64,000 bases of DNA from Cedecea selenatireducens (GCF_042138895.1 NZ_JBHIKW010000001.1:186001-250000), one strand, 5' to 3'. Shown: positions 7,876 through 16,831, counted from the stretch's first letter. The notes: generated by a model not told the origin, from the letters alone. Numbers and translations: made by a program.

Positions 7876-9408
7876 ATGGCTACCGTAACTGATTTCGCCA
7901 CAAAGGATCCCAACCGTCTGAGCGACGGACCCGACTGGACGTTTGAGCTACTGGACATCTACCTGGCTGAGATTGACCGGGTAGCAAAGCTCTACAGGCT
8001 GGACACCTATCCCCACCAGATTGAGGTCATCACCTCAGAGCAGATGATGGATGCCTACTCGAGCGTCGGGATGCCGATTAATTATCCGCACTGGTCTTTT
8101 GGCAAAAAATTCATCGAGACCGAGCGCCTGTATAAACACGGGCAGCAAGGGCTGGCGTATGAGATTGTCATCAACTCGAATCCCTGCATTGCCTATTTGA
8201 TGGAGGAGAACACCATCACCATGCAGGCGCTGGTGATTGCTCATGCCTGTTACGGTCATAACTCCTTCTTTAAAAACAACTATTTATTCCGAAGCTGGAC
8301 GGATGCCAGCTCGATAATCGACTATCTGATCTTCGCTAAGAACTACATTACCCAGTGCGAAGAGCGCTACGGGGTGGATGAGGTGGAGCGCCTGCTGGAT
8401 TCGTGTCATGCGCTGATGAACTATGGCGTGGACCGCTATAAACGCCCGCAAAAAATCTCGCTGCAGGAGGAGAAAGCGCGTCAGAAAAGCCGCGAGGAGT
8501 ACCTGCAAAGCCAGGTGAACACGCTTTGGCGTACGCTGCCGCGTAAGGAAGAGGAAAAAACCGCGGAGTCCGCCCATCGCTTCCCTTCCGAACCGCAGGA
8601 GAATCTGCTGTATTTCATGGAGAAGAACGCTCCGCTGCTGGAGCCGTGGCAGCGTGAGATCCTGCGCATTGTGCGCAAGGTCAGCCAGTATTTTTATCCG
8701 CAAAAGCAAACCCAGGTGATGAACGAAGGCTGGGCGACATTCTGGCATTACACCATTCTGAATCATCTGTATGACGAGGGAAAAGTCAGCGACCGCTTTA
8801 TGTTAGAGTTTCTTCATAGCCACACCAACGTGGTGTTCCAGCCACCGTATAACAGCCCCTGGTATAACGGTATTAACCCGTACGCGCTTGGGTTTGCGAT
8901 GTTCCAGGACATCAAACGTATCTGCCAGTCACCGACGGAAGAAGACCGCTACTGGTTCCCGGATATTGCCGGTAAAGACTGGCTGGAAACGCTGCACTTT
9001 GCCATGCGCGACTTCAAGGACGAGAGTTTTATCAGCCAGTTTCTGTCGCCTAAGCTGATGCGAGACTTCCGCCTGTTCACCGTGCTGGATGACGACCATA
9101 ATAATTTCCTGGAGATTTCGGCCATCCATAACGAAGAAGGTTATCGGGAGATTCGCTCTCAGCTCTCGGCGCAGTACAACCTCAGCAACCTGGAGCCAAA
9201 TATTCAGGTCTGGGATGTGGATCTGCGTGGCGATCGTTCTTTGACGCTGCGCTATATTCCGCACAACCGGGCGCCGCTGGATAAAGGCCGCCGCGAGGTG
9301 CTTAAGCACGTGCACCGCCTGTGGGGATTTGACGTGATTATGGAACAGCAAAATGCGGACGGTAGCGTCGAGTTACTGGAACGGTGCCCGCAAAAAAATC
9401 CTTTATAA
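7876..9408 (+). CDS. ycgB: SpoVR-family protein YcgB
   Basis: 510 residues from the ATG at 7876, matching E. coli YcgB in length and N-terminus (MATVTDF, then SDGPDWTFELLD). An in-frame TTG at 7813 would add 21 residues that the family lacks, so it was not used. SpoVR proteins are conserved cytoplasmic proteins; in E. coli ycgB belongs to a stationary-phase (RpoS) operon-like set with the kinase yeaG and yeaH, which lie elsewhere. Biochemical activity is not established. The frame has no truncation, and the gene is convergent with fadR across a shared terminator. Confidence 0.93.
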   Translation: MATVTDFATKDPNRLSDGPDWTFELLDIYLAEIDRVAKLYRLDTYPHQIEVITSEQMMDAYSSVGMPINYPHWSFGKKFIETERLYKHGQQGLAYEIVINSNPCIAYLMEENTITMQALVIAHACYGHNSFFKNNYLFRSWTDASSIIDYLIFAKNYITQCEERYGVDEVERLLDSCHALMNYGVDRYKRPQKISLQEEKARQKSREEYLQSQVNTLWRTLPRKEEEKTAESAHRFPSEPQENLLYFMEKNAPLLEPWQREILRIVRKVSQYFYPQKQTQVMNEGWATFWHYTILNHLYDEGKVSDRFMLEFLHSHTNVVFQPPYNSPWYNGINPYALGFAMFQDIKRICQSPTEEDRYWFPDIAGKDWLETLHFAMRDFKDESFISQFLSPKLMRDFRLFTVLDDDHNNFLEISAIHNEEGYREIRSQLSAQYNLSNLEPNIQVWDVDLRGDRSLTLRYIPHNRAPLDKGRREVLKHVHRLWGFDVIMEQQNADGSVELLERCPQKNPL

Positions 9409-9422
9409 ACCAGATGCAAGCG

Positions 9423-9455
9423 AAAAAAAAACGCTTCCGGAAGGAAGCGTTTTTT
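9423..9455. terminator. Bidirectional terminator between ycgB and fadR
   Basis: Stem ACGCTTCC (9431-9438), loop GGAA, stem GGAAGCGT (9443-9450), with eight A residues before and five T residues after. It can therefore stop transcription in both directions between these convergent genes. Confidence 0.92.
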
Positions 9456-9462
9456 ATTCTGC

Positions 9463-10182
9463 TTAGCGACTGTGCATCGCTAAATCACCCGGCAAGTTTT
9501 TCTGCATACGGTGCCAAATCTCGCCGCTCTCGCGGCCATAATTACGCACGGTATCAAAGACCTGATCGTGAAGCCCCTGCTGGCAGATTTCCGCCAGGCG
9601 GTGGTAGAAGCCCAGCGCCAGGCTGCGAGCTTCTGGGTTTGAAAAGTAGTGACGCCCGATACGGGTGTACAGCCCTTTCATACCGTTAAGGATCAGACCA
9701 TAAATCGGGTTACCGGACGCAAACGCCAGGCCACGGAAAATGTTGTAATCCAGCTCGGCAAACGCGTCGGCGTGATCTTCAACCTTGTTGGCGGTGGCCA
9801 GCACTTCCTGCGATTTATCCGGATACTGACGAAGGGCAGTACGGATAAATATCGTTGAAATATTGGTCCGCACGGACAGCAGATTATCAATCAGCTGCGG
9901 CACGCTGTCGTGATCCAGACGAGCCAGCGTTTCCAGGATATTTAAGCCTGACGTTTCCCAGAAATTGTTAACACGAGTCGGTTTTCCGTGCTGGATAGTC
10001 AACCAGCCGTCGCGAGCAAGACGCTGAAGCACTTCACGTAATGTGGTTCGCGTCACGCCAATAAGTTCTGATAATTCACGCTCTGCCGGAAGGATAGACC
10101 CCGGCGGAAAACGGCTGTTCCAGATACTTTCTATAATATACTCTTCCGCGAAACCCGCTGGGCTCTGCGCCTTAATGACCAT
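9463..10182 (-). CDS. fadR: Fatty acid metabolism regulator FadR
   Basis: 239 residues from the ATG at 10182, the family start (MVIKAQSPAGFAEEYI). The open frame extends 20 codons further upstream but that extension is not part of known FadR. A GntR-type winged helix (about 1-72, recognition segment around GVTRTTLREVLQRL) is followed by an all-helical acyl-CoA-binding domain. It represses fad genes and activates fabA and fabB; long-chain acyl-CoA releases it. A likely target, fadD, is in this window with a FadR box at 21012-21028. It is divergent from nhaB. Confidence 0.96.
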   Translation of the reverse strand: MVIKAQSPAGFAEEYIIESIWNSRFPPGSILPAERELSELIGVTRTTLREVLQRLARDGWLTIQHGKPTRVNNFWETSGLNILETLARLDHDSVPQLIDNLLSVRTNISTIFIRTALRQYPDKSQEVLATANKVEDHADAFAELDYNIFRGLAFASGNPIYGLILNGMKGLYTRIGRHYFSNPEARSLALGFYHRLAEICQQGLHDQVFDTVRNYGRESGEIWHRMQKNLPGDLAMHSR

Positions 10183-10410
10183 AGTAAGATTTCCATTACT
10201 CAGGTTTTGCAAATTGGACTCATCATACCAGATGCCATGCACGCCAGATAGCGGGGGCGACGTGCAAATGCGGGATCGGCGTTGAATTTTGACGATTAAT
10301 GCCTTAACTCAGGATTTCCTGCGGCTTGATCGCGTGAGCCTTATACGAGTACCCTGAAGGGCTATATTATTAAACATCAACATAATACAACGGATAACGG
10401 TAATTTTACG

Positions 10411-11976
10411 ATGGAAATGTCCTCCGGGCGGGCGCTGTACCGCAATTTTCTGGGTCAATCACCTGACTGGTACAAGCTTACGCTGATTATCTTTTTAGTG
10501 ATTAATCCGCTGGTTTTCTGGTTTGTCAGCCCGTTTGTCGCGGGTTGGATGCTGGTGATTGAGTTTATCTTCACCCTGGCGATGGCGCTGAAGTGCTATC
10601 CGCTGCTGCCCGGCGGCCTGCTTGCCATTGAAGCCGTGTTGGTCGGCATGACCAGCCCCGAACACGTTCGCGGGGAAGTTGCGGCTAATCTGGAAGTCCT
10701 GCTGCTGCTGATGTTCATGGTGGCCGGGATCTACTTCATGAAACAGCTGTTACTGCTGTTATTTACCCGACTGCTGCTGGGCATTCGCTCAAAAATTGCG
10801 CTGTCGCTGGCCTTTTGCGTCGCCGCCGCGTTTCTCTCCGCATTTCTCGATGCCTTAACCGTGGTCGCAGTGGTTATCAGCGTGGCCGTTGGCTTCTACA
10901 GCATCTATCACCGCGTGGCGTCTGAGGCGCAGGATGACGGCAACGTCCAGGACGATAGCCATATTCAGACCGACAGCCGGGAGATCCTTGAGCAGTTCCG
11001 CGCTTTCCTGCGTAGCCTGATGATGCACGCCGGCGTGGGGACCGCGCTCGGCGGCGTGATGACCATGGTCGGCGAGCCGCAGAACCTGATTATTGCTAAA
11101 AATGCCGGCTGGCATTTCGGTGATTTCTTCCTGCGAATGATGCCGGTAACGGTGCCGGTGCTGATTTGTGGCCTGCTGACCTGTGTCCTTCTTGAGCGCT
11201 TTAAGGTGCTTGGTTACGGGCAAACGTTGCCGGAAAAAGTACGCGGCATCCTGCATGACTTCGATGCCGAAAGCGCGAAGAAACGGACGAAGCAGGACAA
11301 AATGAAGCTGCTTATTCAGGCGCTGATCGGCGTTTGGCTGATCGTCGCCCTGGCTTTGCATCTGGCAGAAGTCGGCCTTATCGGGCTGTCGGTGATTATT
11401 CTGGCGACCTCGCTGTGCGGCGTGACCGATGAGCACGCGATTGGCAAGGCCTTTACCGAAGCGCTGCCGTTTACCGCCCTGCTGACCGTTTTCTTCACTA
11501 TTGTGGCGGTGATCATCGATCAGCATTTGTTTAGCCCGATAATTCAGTACGTGCTGGATGCCTCCCCGCATGCCCAGCTGTCGCTGTTTTACATCTTTAA
11601 CGGCCTGCTCTCTTCCATCTCTGACAACGTCTTTGTTGGCACCGTTTATATCAGCGAAGCGAAAACCGCGCTGCAACATGGCGCGATTGATATGAAACAG
11701 TTCGAGCTGTTGGCGGTAGCCATTAATACCGGGACTAACCTGCCGTCGGTGGCGACGCCTAACGGCCAGGCGGCTTTCCTGTTCCTGCTGACCTCTGCGC
11801 TGGCGCCGTTGATTCGCCTCTCTTACGGACGGATGGTTATTATGGCGCTCCCGTACACCCTCGTTCTGACGCTTGTGGGCCTGCTTTGCGTTGAGTACAC
11901 GCTGGTGCCCGCCACCGAATGGATGCTTGCCAGCGGCTGGTTAACCACGCCTGACACACTGGTTGTACCACACTAA
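10411..11976 (+). CDS. nhaB: Na+/H+ antiporter NhaB
   Basis: 521 residues (E. coli NhaB is 513), a polytopic inner-membrane NhaB-family exporter (ArsB/NhaD superfamily), with hydrophobic segments across the whole length and a hydrophilic loop around 170-190. Conserved stretches include GGVMTMVGEPQNLIIAK and INTGTNLPSVATPNGQ. It exchanges sodium for protons and supports pH and sodium homeostasis. The ATG at 10411 gives MEMSSGRALYRNFLGQSPDW, in line with the family. It is followed by a hairpin and then dsbB, the same order as in E. coli. Confidence 0.95.
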   Translation: MEMSSGRALYRNFLGQSPDWYKLTLIIFLVINPLVFWFVSPFVAGWMLVIEFIFTLAMALKCYPLLPGGLLAIEAVLVGMTSPEHVRGEVAANLEVLLLLMFMVAGIYFMKQLLLLLFTRLLLGIRSKIALSLAFCVAAAFLSAFLDALTVVAVVISVAVGFYSIYHRVASEAQDDGNVQDDSHIQTDSREILEQFRAFLRSLMMHAGVGTALGGVMTMVGEPQNLIIAKNAGWHFGDFFLRMMPVTVPVLICGLLTCVLLERFKVLGYGQTLPEKVRGILHDFDAESAKKRTKQDKMKLLIQALIGVWLIVALALHLAEVGLIGLSVIILATSLCGVTDEHAIGKAFTEALPFTALLTVFFTIVAVIIDQHLFSPIIQYVLDASPHAQLSLFYIFNGLLSSISDNVFVGTVYISEAKTALQHGAIDMKQFELLAVAINTGTNLPSVATPNGQAAFLFLLTSALAPLIRLSYGRMVIMALPYTLVLTLVGLLCVEYTLVPATEWMLASGWLTTPDTLVVPH

Positions 11977-11985
11977 GGTAATTTG

Positions 11986-12016
11986 ACGGGAAGTCCGCTT
12001 CCCGTTACAAATTTTT
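11986..12016 (+). terminator. Probable terminator after nhaB
   Basis: Stem ACGGGAAG (11986-11993), loop TCCG, stem CTTCCCGT (11998-12005), then TACAAATTTTTT. The T-tract begins five bases after the stem, so it may be a weak terminator. Confidence 0.55.
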
Positions 12017-12121
12017 TCCTTATAAACATCCGATTAGTACGTTATTTTCATCTGTGCTACTGGCGCAAAAAGGGAATTGGTTTACACTGCCGATTCTACG
12101 CATGCTGCAGGGAAACTGATT

Positions 12122-12652
12122 ATGTTGCGATATTTAAACCAATGCTCTCTTGGGCGCACCGCATGGCTGCTTCTGGCCTTTACGGCCTTTGCGCTTGAGA
12201 TGGTGGCATTGTGGTTCCAGCACGTTATGGGGCTGAAACCTTGTGTGATGTGTATTTATGAACGTTGCGCGCTGTTTGGCGTGATGGGTGCGGGCCTGGT
12301 GGGTGCGATTGCTCCCAAAAGCCCTCTGCGCTACGGCGCGCTGGCTATCTGGCTGTACAGCGCAGGGAAAGGCGTTCAGCTGGCATGGGATCACACCATG
12401 CTGCAGCTTCACCCGTCACCGTTCGTGACCTGTGATTTCTTCGCCCGTTTCCCAGGCTGGCTGCCGCTGGACAAATGGCTGCCTCAGGTCTTCGTCGCTA
12501 GCGGTGACTGCTCCGTTCGTCAGTGGGAATTCCTGTCGCTGGATATGGTGCAGTGGCTGCTCGGGATCTTCGCCGTGTTGCTGGTCATTGCGGTGCTGGT
12601 GCTGATTGCCCAGTTCTTAAAACCAAAACGCCGTGACCTGTTCGGCCGCTAA
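12122..12652 (+). CDS. dsbB: Disulfide bond formation protein B
   Basis: 176 residues from the ATG at 12122 (MLRYLNQCSLGR), the family start; an upstream in-frame start would add 15 unrelated residues. Four membrane helices. The redox cysteines are at canonical positions: C41 and C44 (CVMC) in the first periplasmic loop, C104 and C130 in the second. DsbB reoxidises DsbA and passes electrons to quinone. Proteins in this window that may depend on this system include MgrB (C28/C39) and the CSS domain of PdeD. Confidence 0.96.
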   Translation: MLRYLNQCSLGRTAWLLLAFTAFALEMVALWFQHVMGLKPCVMCIYERCALFGVMGAGLVGAIAPKSPLRYGALAIWLYSAGKGVQLAWDHTMLQLHPSPFVTCDFFARFPGWLPLDKWLPQVFVASGDCSVRQWEFLSLDMVQWLLGIFAVLLVIAVLVLIAQFLKPKRRDLFGR

Positions 12653-12672
12653 TTTAGCGCATTACGGAAAGC

Positions 12673-12702
12673 AATAACCCACCTCTCGGTGGGTTATTTT
12701 TT
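12673..12702. terminator. Terminator after dsbB
   Basis: Perfect 11-bp stem AATAACCCACC (12673-12683), loop TCTC, GGTGGGTTATT (12688-12698), followed by TTTT on the plus strand. It lies between dsbB and the convergent yoaF-like gene. Confidence 0.92.
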
Positions 12703-12940
12703 ATGAATGATCGCGGCGGTAAAGCGCCCATTCGTCGATTCGTTCTCCGCCCGGCAGCAGGCAGTCAGCCCTTTCGCCTTCAGGCGTTTTCACGCTAACT
12801 GATTTACCACCTTTCTCCAGGCAGTAAACCGATGCCGGGTTTGCCATGCCCACGCTATGCGGTGGCTTCGGCGCTTCGCGCTCTGCGGTCGCACAGCCAC
12901 TGAGCAGCAGTATGCCTATAATAGTCGTTAGTTTTTGCAT
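12701..12940 (-). CDS. yoaF: DUF333 lipoprotein, YoaF-like
   Basis: 79 residues. A signal peptide ends in the lipobox LSGC (cysteine 16), followed by a DUF333 domain with MANPASVYC, a GG turn, a second cysteine in DCLLPGG and the DEWALYRRDH ending. The two cysteines are probably disulfide-linked in the periplasm. It closely resembles E. coli YoaF, which lies elsewhere in that genome. Function is unknown; some DUF333 proteins act as lysozyme- or hemolysin-related inhibitors, but nothing here shows that. Confidence 0.75.
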   Translation of the reverse strand: MQKLTTIIGILLLSGCATAEREAPKPPHSVGMANPASVYCLEKGGKSVSVKTPEGERADCLLPGGERIDEWALYRRDHS

Positions 12941-12964
12941 TTTTCCTCCTTTAAAGAAGGAATA

Positions 12965-13219
12965 TTAGCAGCGCGGCTGAGCAGAAGCCAAAGACTGTTG
13001 CGCCAGTGGGCTAAAACCGGAGAAGGTCGCATTTAACGGACGATGAGCGGAAACCTGCATTGCGGATTTGCAAAAGATACAGACTGCGCCATGGGGATTT
13101 GATTCTCGGACATCGTAGGAGGAAGTGCGATACTGCGATCCGCCACATGACGGACACTGGAATATTAAATTCAGGATAAAAACTCTCTTATTTTGGTTAT
13201 TGAAAATCCATCCTATCAC
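12965..13219 (-). CDS. YmcF-like small zinc-ribbon protein
   Basis: 84 residues from a GTG at 13219; the true start is uncertain because the conserved part begins near residue 20 (FQCPSCGGSQYRTSSYDVRE). Two CxxC pairs, CPSC and CIFC, form a likely zinc ribbon. The core resembles E. coli YmcF, a small protein encoded beside the cold-shock gene cspG. Here no csp gene is adjacent, and the C-terminus runs about 26 residues past the second CxxC pair with a Ser/Ala/Gln-rich sequence. Function is unknown. Confidence 0.6.
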   Translation of the reverse strand: MIGWIFNNQNKRVFILNLIFQCPSCGGSQYRTSSYDVRESNPHGAVCIFCKSAMQVSAHRPLNATFSGFSPLAQQSLASAQPRC

Positions 13220-13272
13220 AAAATGAGTTATAAGAAGGATTTATTTTCATCCCCAGGCATTACCGAAAAGCG

Positions 13273-13719
13273 CTAGTCCGCCCACTCGGGTTTGTTAAGG
13301 ATATGGTCCTGCCAGTCGCGAACTTCCGACTCTTTCACCGCGATATGACGCACGGAAATACGTTCGCCGTGCATTGCCGCTTTTGAGCCGGTCATCAGCG
13401 GGTGCCATTCCGGCAGCGGTTTGCCTTCGGCAAGCAGACGGTAAGCACAGGTGTGCGGTAGCCACTCGAAGGTAGGCAGGTTATCACGGGTCAGCTTGAT
13501 GCAGTCCGGCTCATATTCAAAGCGGCGGACGTAGTTCTTACACTGGCAGGTTTTGATATTGAGCTGCTTACACGCGACGTTGGTGAAGTAGATCTCGTCG
13601 GTATCTTCGTCCATCAGCTTGTGCAGACAGCACTGACCGCAGCCGTCGCATAATGACTCCCACTCGGCGTCGCTCATTTCGTCGAGAGTTTTACTTTGCC
13701 AAAAAGGAGTGGGTGTCAT
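13273..13719 (-). CDS. ycgN: UPF0260 protein YcgN
   Basis: 148 residues (E. coli YcgN is 153). The N-terminus carries the cysteine cluster CDGCGQCC, followed by further cysteines in NVACKQLNIKTCQCKNY and DCIKL, the pattern of the zinc/iron-chelating YkgJ/UPF0260 family. A metal or Fe-S cluster is likely; the reaction is unknown. It is downstream of ycgM on the same strand across a TTTGCCGC/GCGGCAAA hairpin (13782-13803) without a clear T-tract, so partial read-through from ycgM is possible. Confidence 0.9.
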   Translation of the reverse strand: MTPTPFWQSKTLDEMSDAEWESLCDGCGQCCLHKLMDEDTDEIYFTNVACKQLNIKTCQCKNYVRRFEYEPDCIKLTRDNLPTFEWLPHTCAYRLLAEGKPLPEWHPLMTGSKAAMHGERISVRHIAVKESEVRDWQDHILNKPEWAD

Positions 13720-13807
13720 AACGGTTCCTGCATTTAAAAATTAAGCGCACCTTATAAACAGTCTGACACCCGGATGCAAGTTTTGCCGCCCTGAAGCGGC
13801 AAATTGT

Positions 13808-14467
13808 TTACAAAACGCGCGTGTTCAGGCTGTGGCCGGCAAAGCTCACTTCCAGCTCATCGCCACCGTGCAGCGGGCCCACGCCTTCCGGCGTTCCGGT
13901 CAGGATCACATCTCCCGCGCGCAGAGTGAAGAATTTGCTCATGTAGGCAATCAGCGGCACGATCTTGTGGATCATATCTTCGGTATTGCCCTGCTGGCGA
14001 ACTTCCCCGTTGATTTTCAGCTCAAGAGGCGTGTTTTGCGGATCGTGCGTAAACTGCGCCGCAGGGATAAAACCGGAGATTGGGCATGAGTTATCAAAGC
14101 CCTTCGCTTTTTCCCACGGCTGGCCTGCTTTTTTCAGCTTAGCCTGCAGGTCACGCAGCGTCAGATCCAGCGCGACGCCATAACCGGCAATCGCCTTAAG
14201 GACGTGCTCTTCGCTTGCCTGCTTAAGGGTGGCGCCGATCAGGATTGCCAGCTCCACTTCATGATGTACAGAGCCAAACTCCTGCGGCAGCGCCAGCGGC
14301 TGGCGAATGTCACACAATGCGCTCTCGGGCTTGATAAACACCACCGGTTCGTCCGGCGTCGCGCTGCCCATCTCTTTAATATGTTTGGCATAGTTGCTGC
14401 CAACACAGACTACCTTGTTTACCGGAAAATCCAGCAGTGCACCCTGCCAGTTATGATGTTGATACAT
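13808..14467 (-). CDS. ycgM: Fumarylacetoacetate hydrolase-family protein YcgM
   Basis: 219 residues, the same length as E. coli YcgM. The single FAH domain covers nearly the entire protein, with the acidic metal-binding residues in HHEVELAI and a conserved ILTGTPEGVGPL segment. FAH-fold enzymes use magnesium or manganese to act on 2-oxo/enol acids; relatives (FAHD1) act on oxaloacetate or acylpyruvates. The exact substrate cannot be read from the sequence. Confidence 0.9.
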   Translation of the reverse strand: MYQHHNWQGALLDFPVNKVVCVGSNYAKHIKEMGSATPDEPVVFIKPESALCDIRQPLALPQEFGSVHHEVELAILIGATLKQASEEHVLKAIAGYGVALDLTLRDLQAKLKKAGQPWEKAKGFDNSCPISGFIPAAQFTHDPQNTPLELKINGEVRQQGNTEDMIHKIVPLIAYMSKFFTLRAGDVILTGTPEGVGPLHGGDELEVSFAGHSLNTRVL

Positions 14468-14557
14468 GCCTTTCCTCTGTGTCGTTTGTGTTAACTGCCT
14501 TTGATACTAGATAAAAAAATAGCTGCTGAATACCGGGGAAGTGTTTCTAAGCGTGCC

Positions 14558-15619
14558 TTATTTATTCGCGATAGCGTCCGCCATCTTGCCGATGCTAATG
14601 GCGAAATAATAAGAGCGGTTCCAGTGCATCAGGGTGCGGAAATTGTTATAGACCAGGAACGAACGTCCCAGGCCATCGTCTGGCTTCACCAGCCAGCCTT
14701 TTTGTGCCGATGCCGGGAGATGTAAACCGTTGGGCAGGGTAACGCCCAATTTTTTCCATTGAGCAACGCGCTTGCCTTGCCCTGGCTTTGTGCCCAGAAG
14801 CGAAGGATTAAAACCGTTTGGCAGTTTCACTTCCAGGCCCCAGCCGCCGCCGTGCTGCCAGCCTTCCATCGCCAGATAGTTGGCCGTGGAAGCAAAAACA
14901 TCGCGGGTGTTATTCCAGATATCAATTTTACCGTCGCCATCACCGTCTTTGCCGTAGCGCAGCAGCGAACTCGGCATAAACTGATTTTGCCCCATCGCGC
15001 CCGCCCATGAACCTTTCATCTGTGAGGCGCTAACGTCACCCCGCTGGATGATTTTCAGCGCCGCCATCAGCTCGTTGGTGAAAAAGGCTTCACGGCGTCC
15101 CTCAAAGGCCAACGTCGCCAGAGCAGAAATCACATCTTCTTTGCCCTGAAGTTTGCCGAAATTGCTCTCCATCGCCCACAGGGCGACAATGTAACGGCTT
15201 TGGACACCCCTTTTTGCACTAACCCTTTCCAGTTCGGCCTGGTGCTGTTTAGCCAGGCTGCGGGCCTGTTTAATTTTGGCCGGCGTGATGACACGCTTTA
15301 AATAGTCATCAAGCGTAATTTTCTTTTCCAGCTGATTACGGTCAGATTTAATGACCCGATCGACAAAATGAATATTGGCAAAGGCCTTCTCCAGCGTGGC
15401 ATGGCTGATGCCTTTAGCTCTGGCTTCTTTCTTTAATTGTTCAACATAGGCAGGAAATTCAGCGGGATCGCGCCCCTGCTCTGCAAGCGTGGTCGCTTCA
15501 GAGAGTTTGGTCTGAGATGCAGCGACGGCCGCAGGAGCCGCCTCTGCATGAGAAATGTAACCGGTAATACTGGCGAGTATTAAGGCGCTGAGGGTCAACC
15601 TGGATGCTGAATATTTCAT
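14558..15619 (-). CDS. Lytic murein transglycosylase, MltB-like (GH103)
   Basis: 353 residues with an N-terminal signal peptide (cleavage near AEA at 25-28) and no lipobox, so periplasmic rather than lipid-anchored. The GH103/SLT_2 domain follows, with the catalytic glutamate E151 in WAMESNFG and the MltB motifs AGAMGQNQFMPSS and DGDGKIDIWN, followed by a peptidoglycan-binding-like ending. It would cleave glycan strands to 1,6-anhydro products. E. coli K-12 has no such gene at this spot; it sits between ycgM and ycgL close to minCDE. It is not MltB itself, whose lipoprotein signal is missing. The ribosome binding site GAGGGA precedes the ATG. Confidence 0.9.
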   Translation of the reverse strand: MKYSASRLTLSALILASITGYISHAEAAPAAVAASQTKLSEATTLAEQGRDPAEFPAYVEQLKKEARAKGISHATLEKAFANIHFVDRVIKSDRNQLEKKITLDDYLKRVITPAKIKQARSLAKQHQAELERVSAKRGVQSRYIVALWAMESNFGKLQGKEDVISALATLAFEGRREAFFTNELMAALKIIQRGDVSASQMKGSWAGAMGQNQFMPSSLLRYGKDGDGDGKIDIWNNTRDVFASTANYLAMEGWQHGGGWGLEVKLPNGFNPSLLGTKPGQGKRVAQWKKLGVTLPNGLHLPASAQKGWLVKPDDGLGRSFLVYNNFRTLMHWNRSYYFAISIGKMADAIANK

Positions 15620-15694
15620 CGTCTTTCCCTCAATAATGTGTTTTGCACATCTTCAGGCTTAATGCCCGGAAAAGATTTACCGTCAGTCCTAAAG

Positions 15695-15970
15695 TTATTT
15701 TTTAGGACTCTTTTCCAGGTGCACGGTCAGCAAACTTTCTATCGGAGGTGGGATCTGCAAATAATACCCCTCATTTTCCAATGCCTGTTTAACTTTATCC
15801 AAATCGGCATTGGCCAGTTTTTTGCTGCCATCCAGCGGCAGAAGCATCGACAGCACCGGTTTACCAAAGCCTTTCATCAGTTCTTCCGGCACTTTGGAGA
15901 AATCGTCTTTTTTTTCGACATAAAGATAAGTCCGATCGCGTTTGGTACTTCTGTAGATCACACAAAACAT
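15695..15970 (-). CDS. ycgL: YcgL-domain protein
   Basis: 91 residues forming a single YcgL domain (MFCVIYRSTKRDRTYLYVE onward, with PEELMKGFGKP). E. coli YcgL is longer at its N-terminus, but the shared domain begins at this methionine. Structure-based work describes a small alpha/beta fold; its role is unknown. It is divergent from minC with 126 bases between the starts, the same arrangement as in E. coli. Confidence 0.9.
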   Translation of the reverse strand: MFCVIYRSTKRDRTYLYVEKKDDFSKVPEELMKGFGKPVLSMLLPLDGSKKLANADLDKVKQALENEGYYLQIPPPIESLLTVHLEKSPKK

Positions 15971-16096
15971 TTTTTTTACTCTATTTTCGCCAGCGAGTGG
16001 CTTGCCTGAATATAAGCTGGACTATAACATGCCTGGTGTACTTCGGAATATCGTCCCACAATTGTGGGGATTGAAACTGAATTGAGTAAGGCCAGG

Positions 16097-16807
16097 ATGT
16101 CAAACACGCCAATCGAGTTAAAGGGCAGCAGTTTTACCTTATCTGTGGTTCATTTGCATGATGCACAACCTGAGGTTATTCGCCAGGCACTGGAAGATAA
16201 AATCGCCCAGGCTCCCGCATTCTTAAAGAATGCCCCGGTGGTCGTTAACGTCGCCAGTCTCGATGGTTCCGTCAACTGGAAGAAAGTACAACAGGCCGTC
16301 ACCGCAACCGGCCTGCGCGTGGTGGGTATCAGCGGCTGTAAAGATGAAGCGTTAAAAGCTGACATTGAGCGTGCTGGCCTGCCCTTGCTGACCGAAGGGA
16401 AAGAAAAGATTGCCAGAGCGCCGAAAGCCGCGCCCGTTGAGCCCGTGGTCGTTGCCGCGCCGGATGTTAGCCCGGTCACAAAAACGCGTTTAATTGATAC
16501 CCCGGTCCGTTCCGGCCAGCGCATTTATGCGCCAAACTGTGACTTGATTGTGACCAATCACGTCAGCGCCGGTGCAGAACTGATAGCAGATGGTAATATT
16601 CATATTTACGGCATGATGCGTGGCCGTGCGCTGGCTGGTGCAAACGGCGATCGTGATGCACAAATATTTTGTACTAACCTGGTAGCAGAGCTTGTCTCTA
16701 TAGCGGGCGAGTACTGGCTGAGTGAGCAGATCCCAGCCGATTATTATGGAAAAGCGGCTCGCCTTAATCTGGCGGGTGGTGCGCTCTCCGTTCAATCTTT
16801 GTATTAA
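16097..16807 (+). CDS. minC: Septum site-determining protein MinC
   Basis: 236 residues from the ATG at 16097 (MSNTPIELKGSSFTL), the family start preceded by CCAGG. An N-terminal FtsZ-inhibiting domain (about 1-100), an Ala/Pro/Val-rich linker (about 105-130) and a C-terminal beta-helix domain (about 130-236, RSGQRIYAPNCDLIV) that dimerises and binds MinD. The linker is where length differs from E. coli (231). MinC blocks Z-ring formation near the poles. First gene of minCDE; minD follows after 24 bases. Confidence 0.96.
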   Translation: MSNTPIELKGSSFTLSVVHLHDAQPEVIRQALEDKIAQAPAFLKNAPVVVNVASLDGSVNWKKVQQAVTATGLRVVGISGCKDEALKADIERAGLPLLTEGKEKIARAPKAAPVEPVVVAAPDVSPVTKTRLIDTPVRSGQRIYAPNCDLIVTNHVSAGAELIADGNIHIYGMMRGRALAGANGDRDAQIFCTNLVAELVSIAGEYWLSEQIPADYYGKAARLNLAGGALSVQSLY

Positions 16808-16831
16808 GCCCTTTTAACAAGGAAATCCTTT

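Noticed and set aside
13782..13803. TTTGCCGC/GCGGCAAA hairpin between ycgM and ycgN as a terminator
   Set aside because: No T-tract follows it on either strand; it may only slow or process the transcript.
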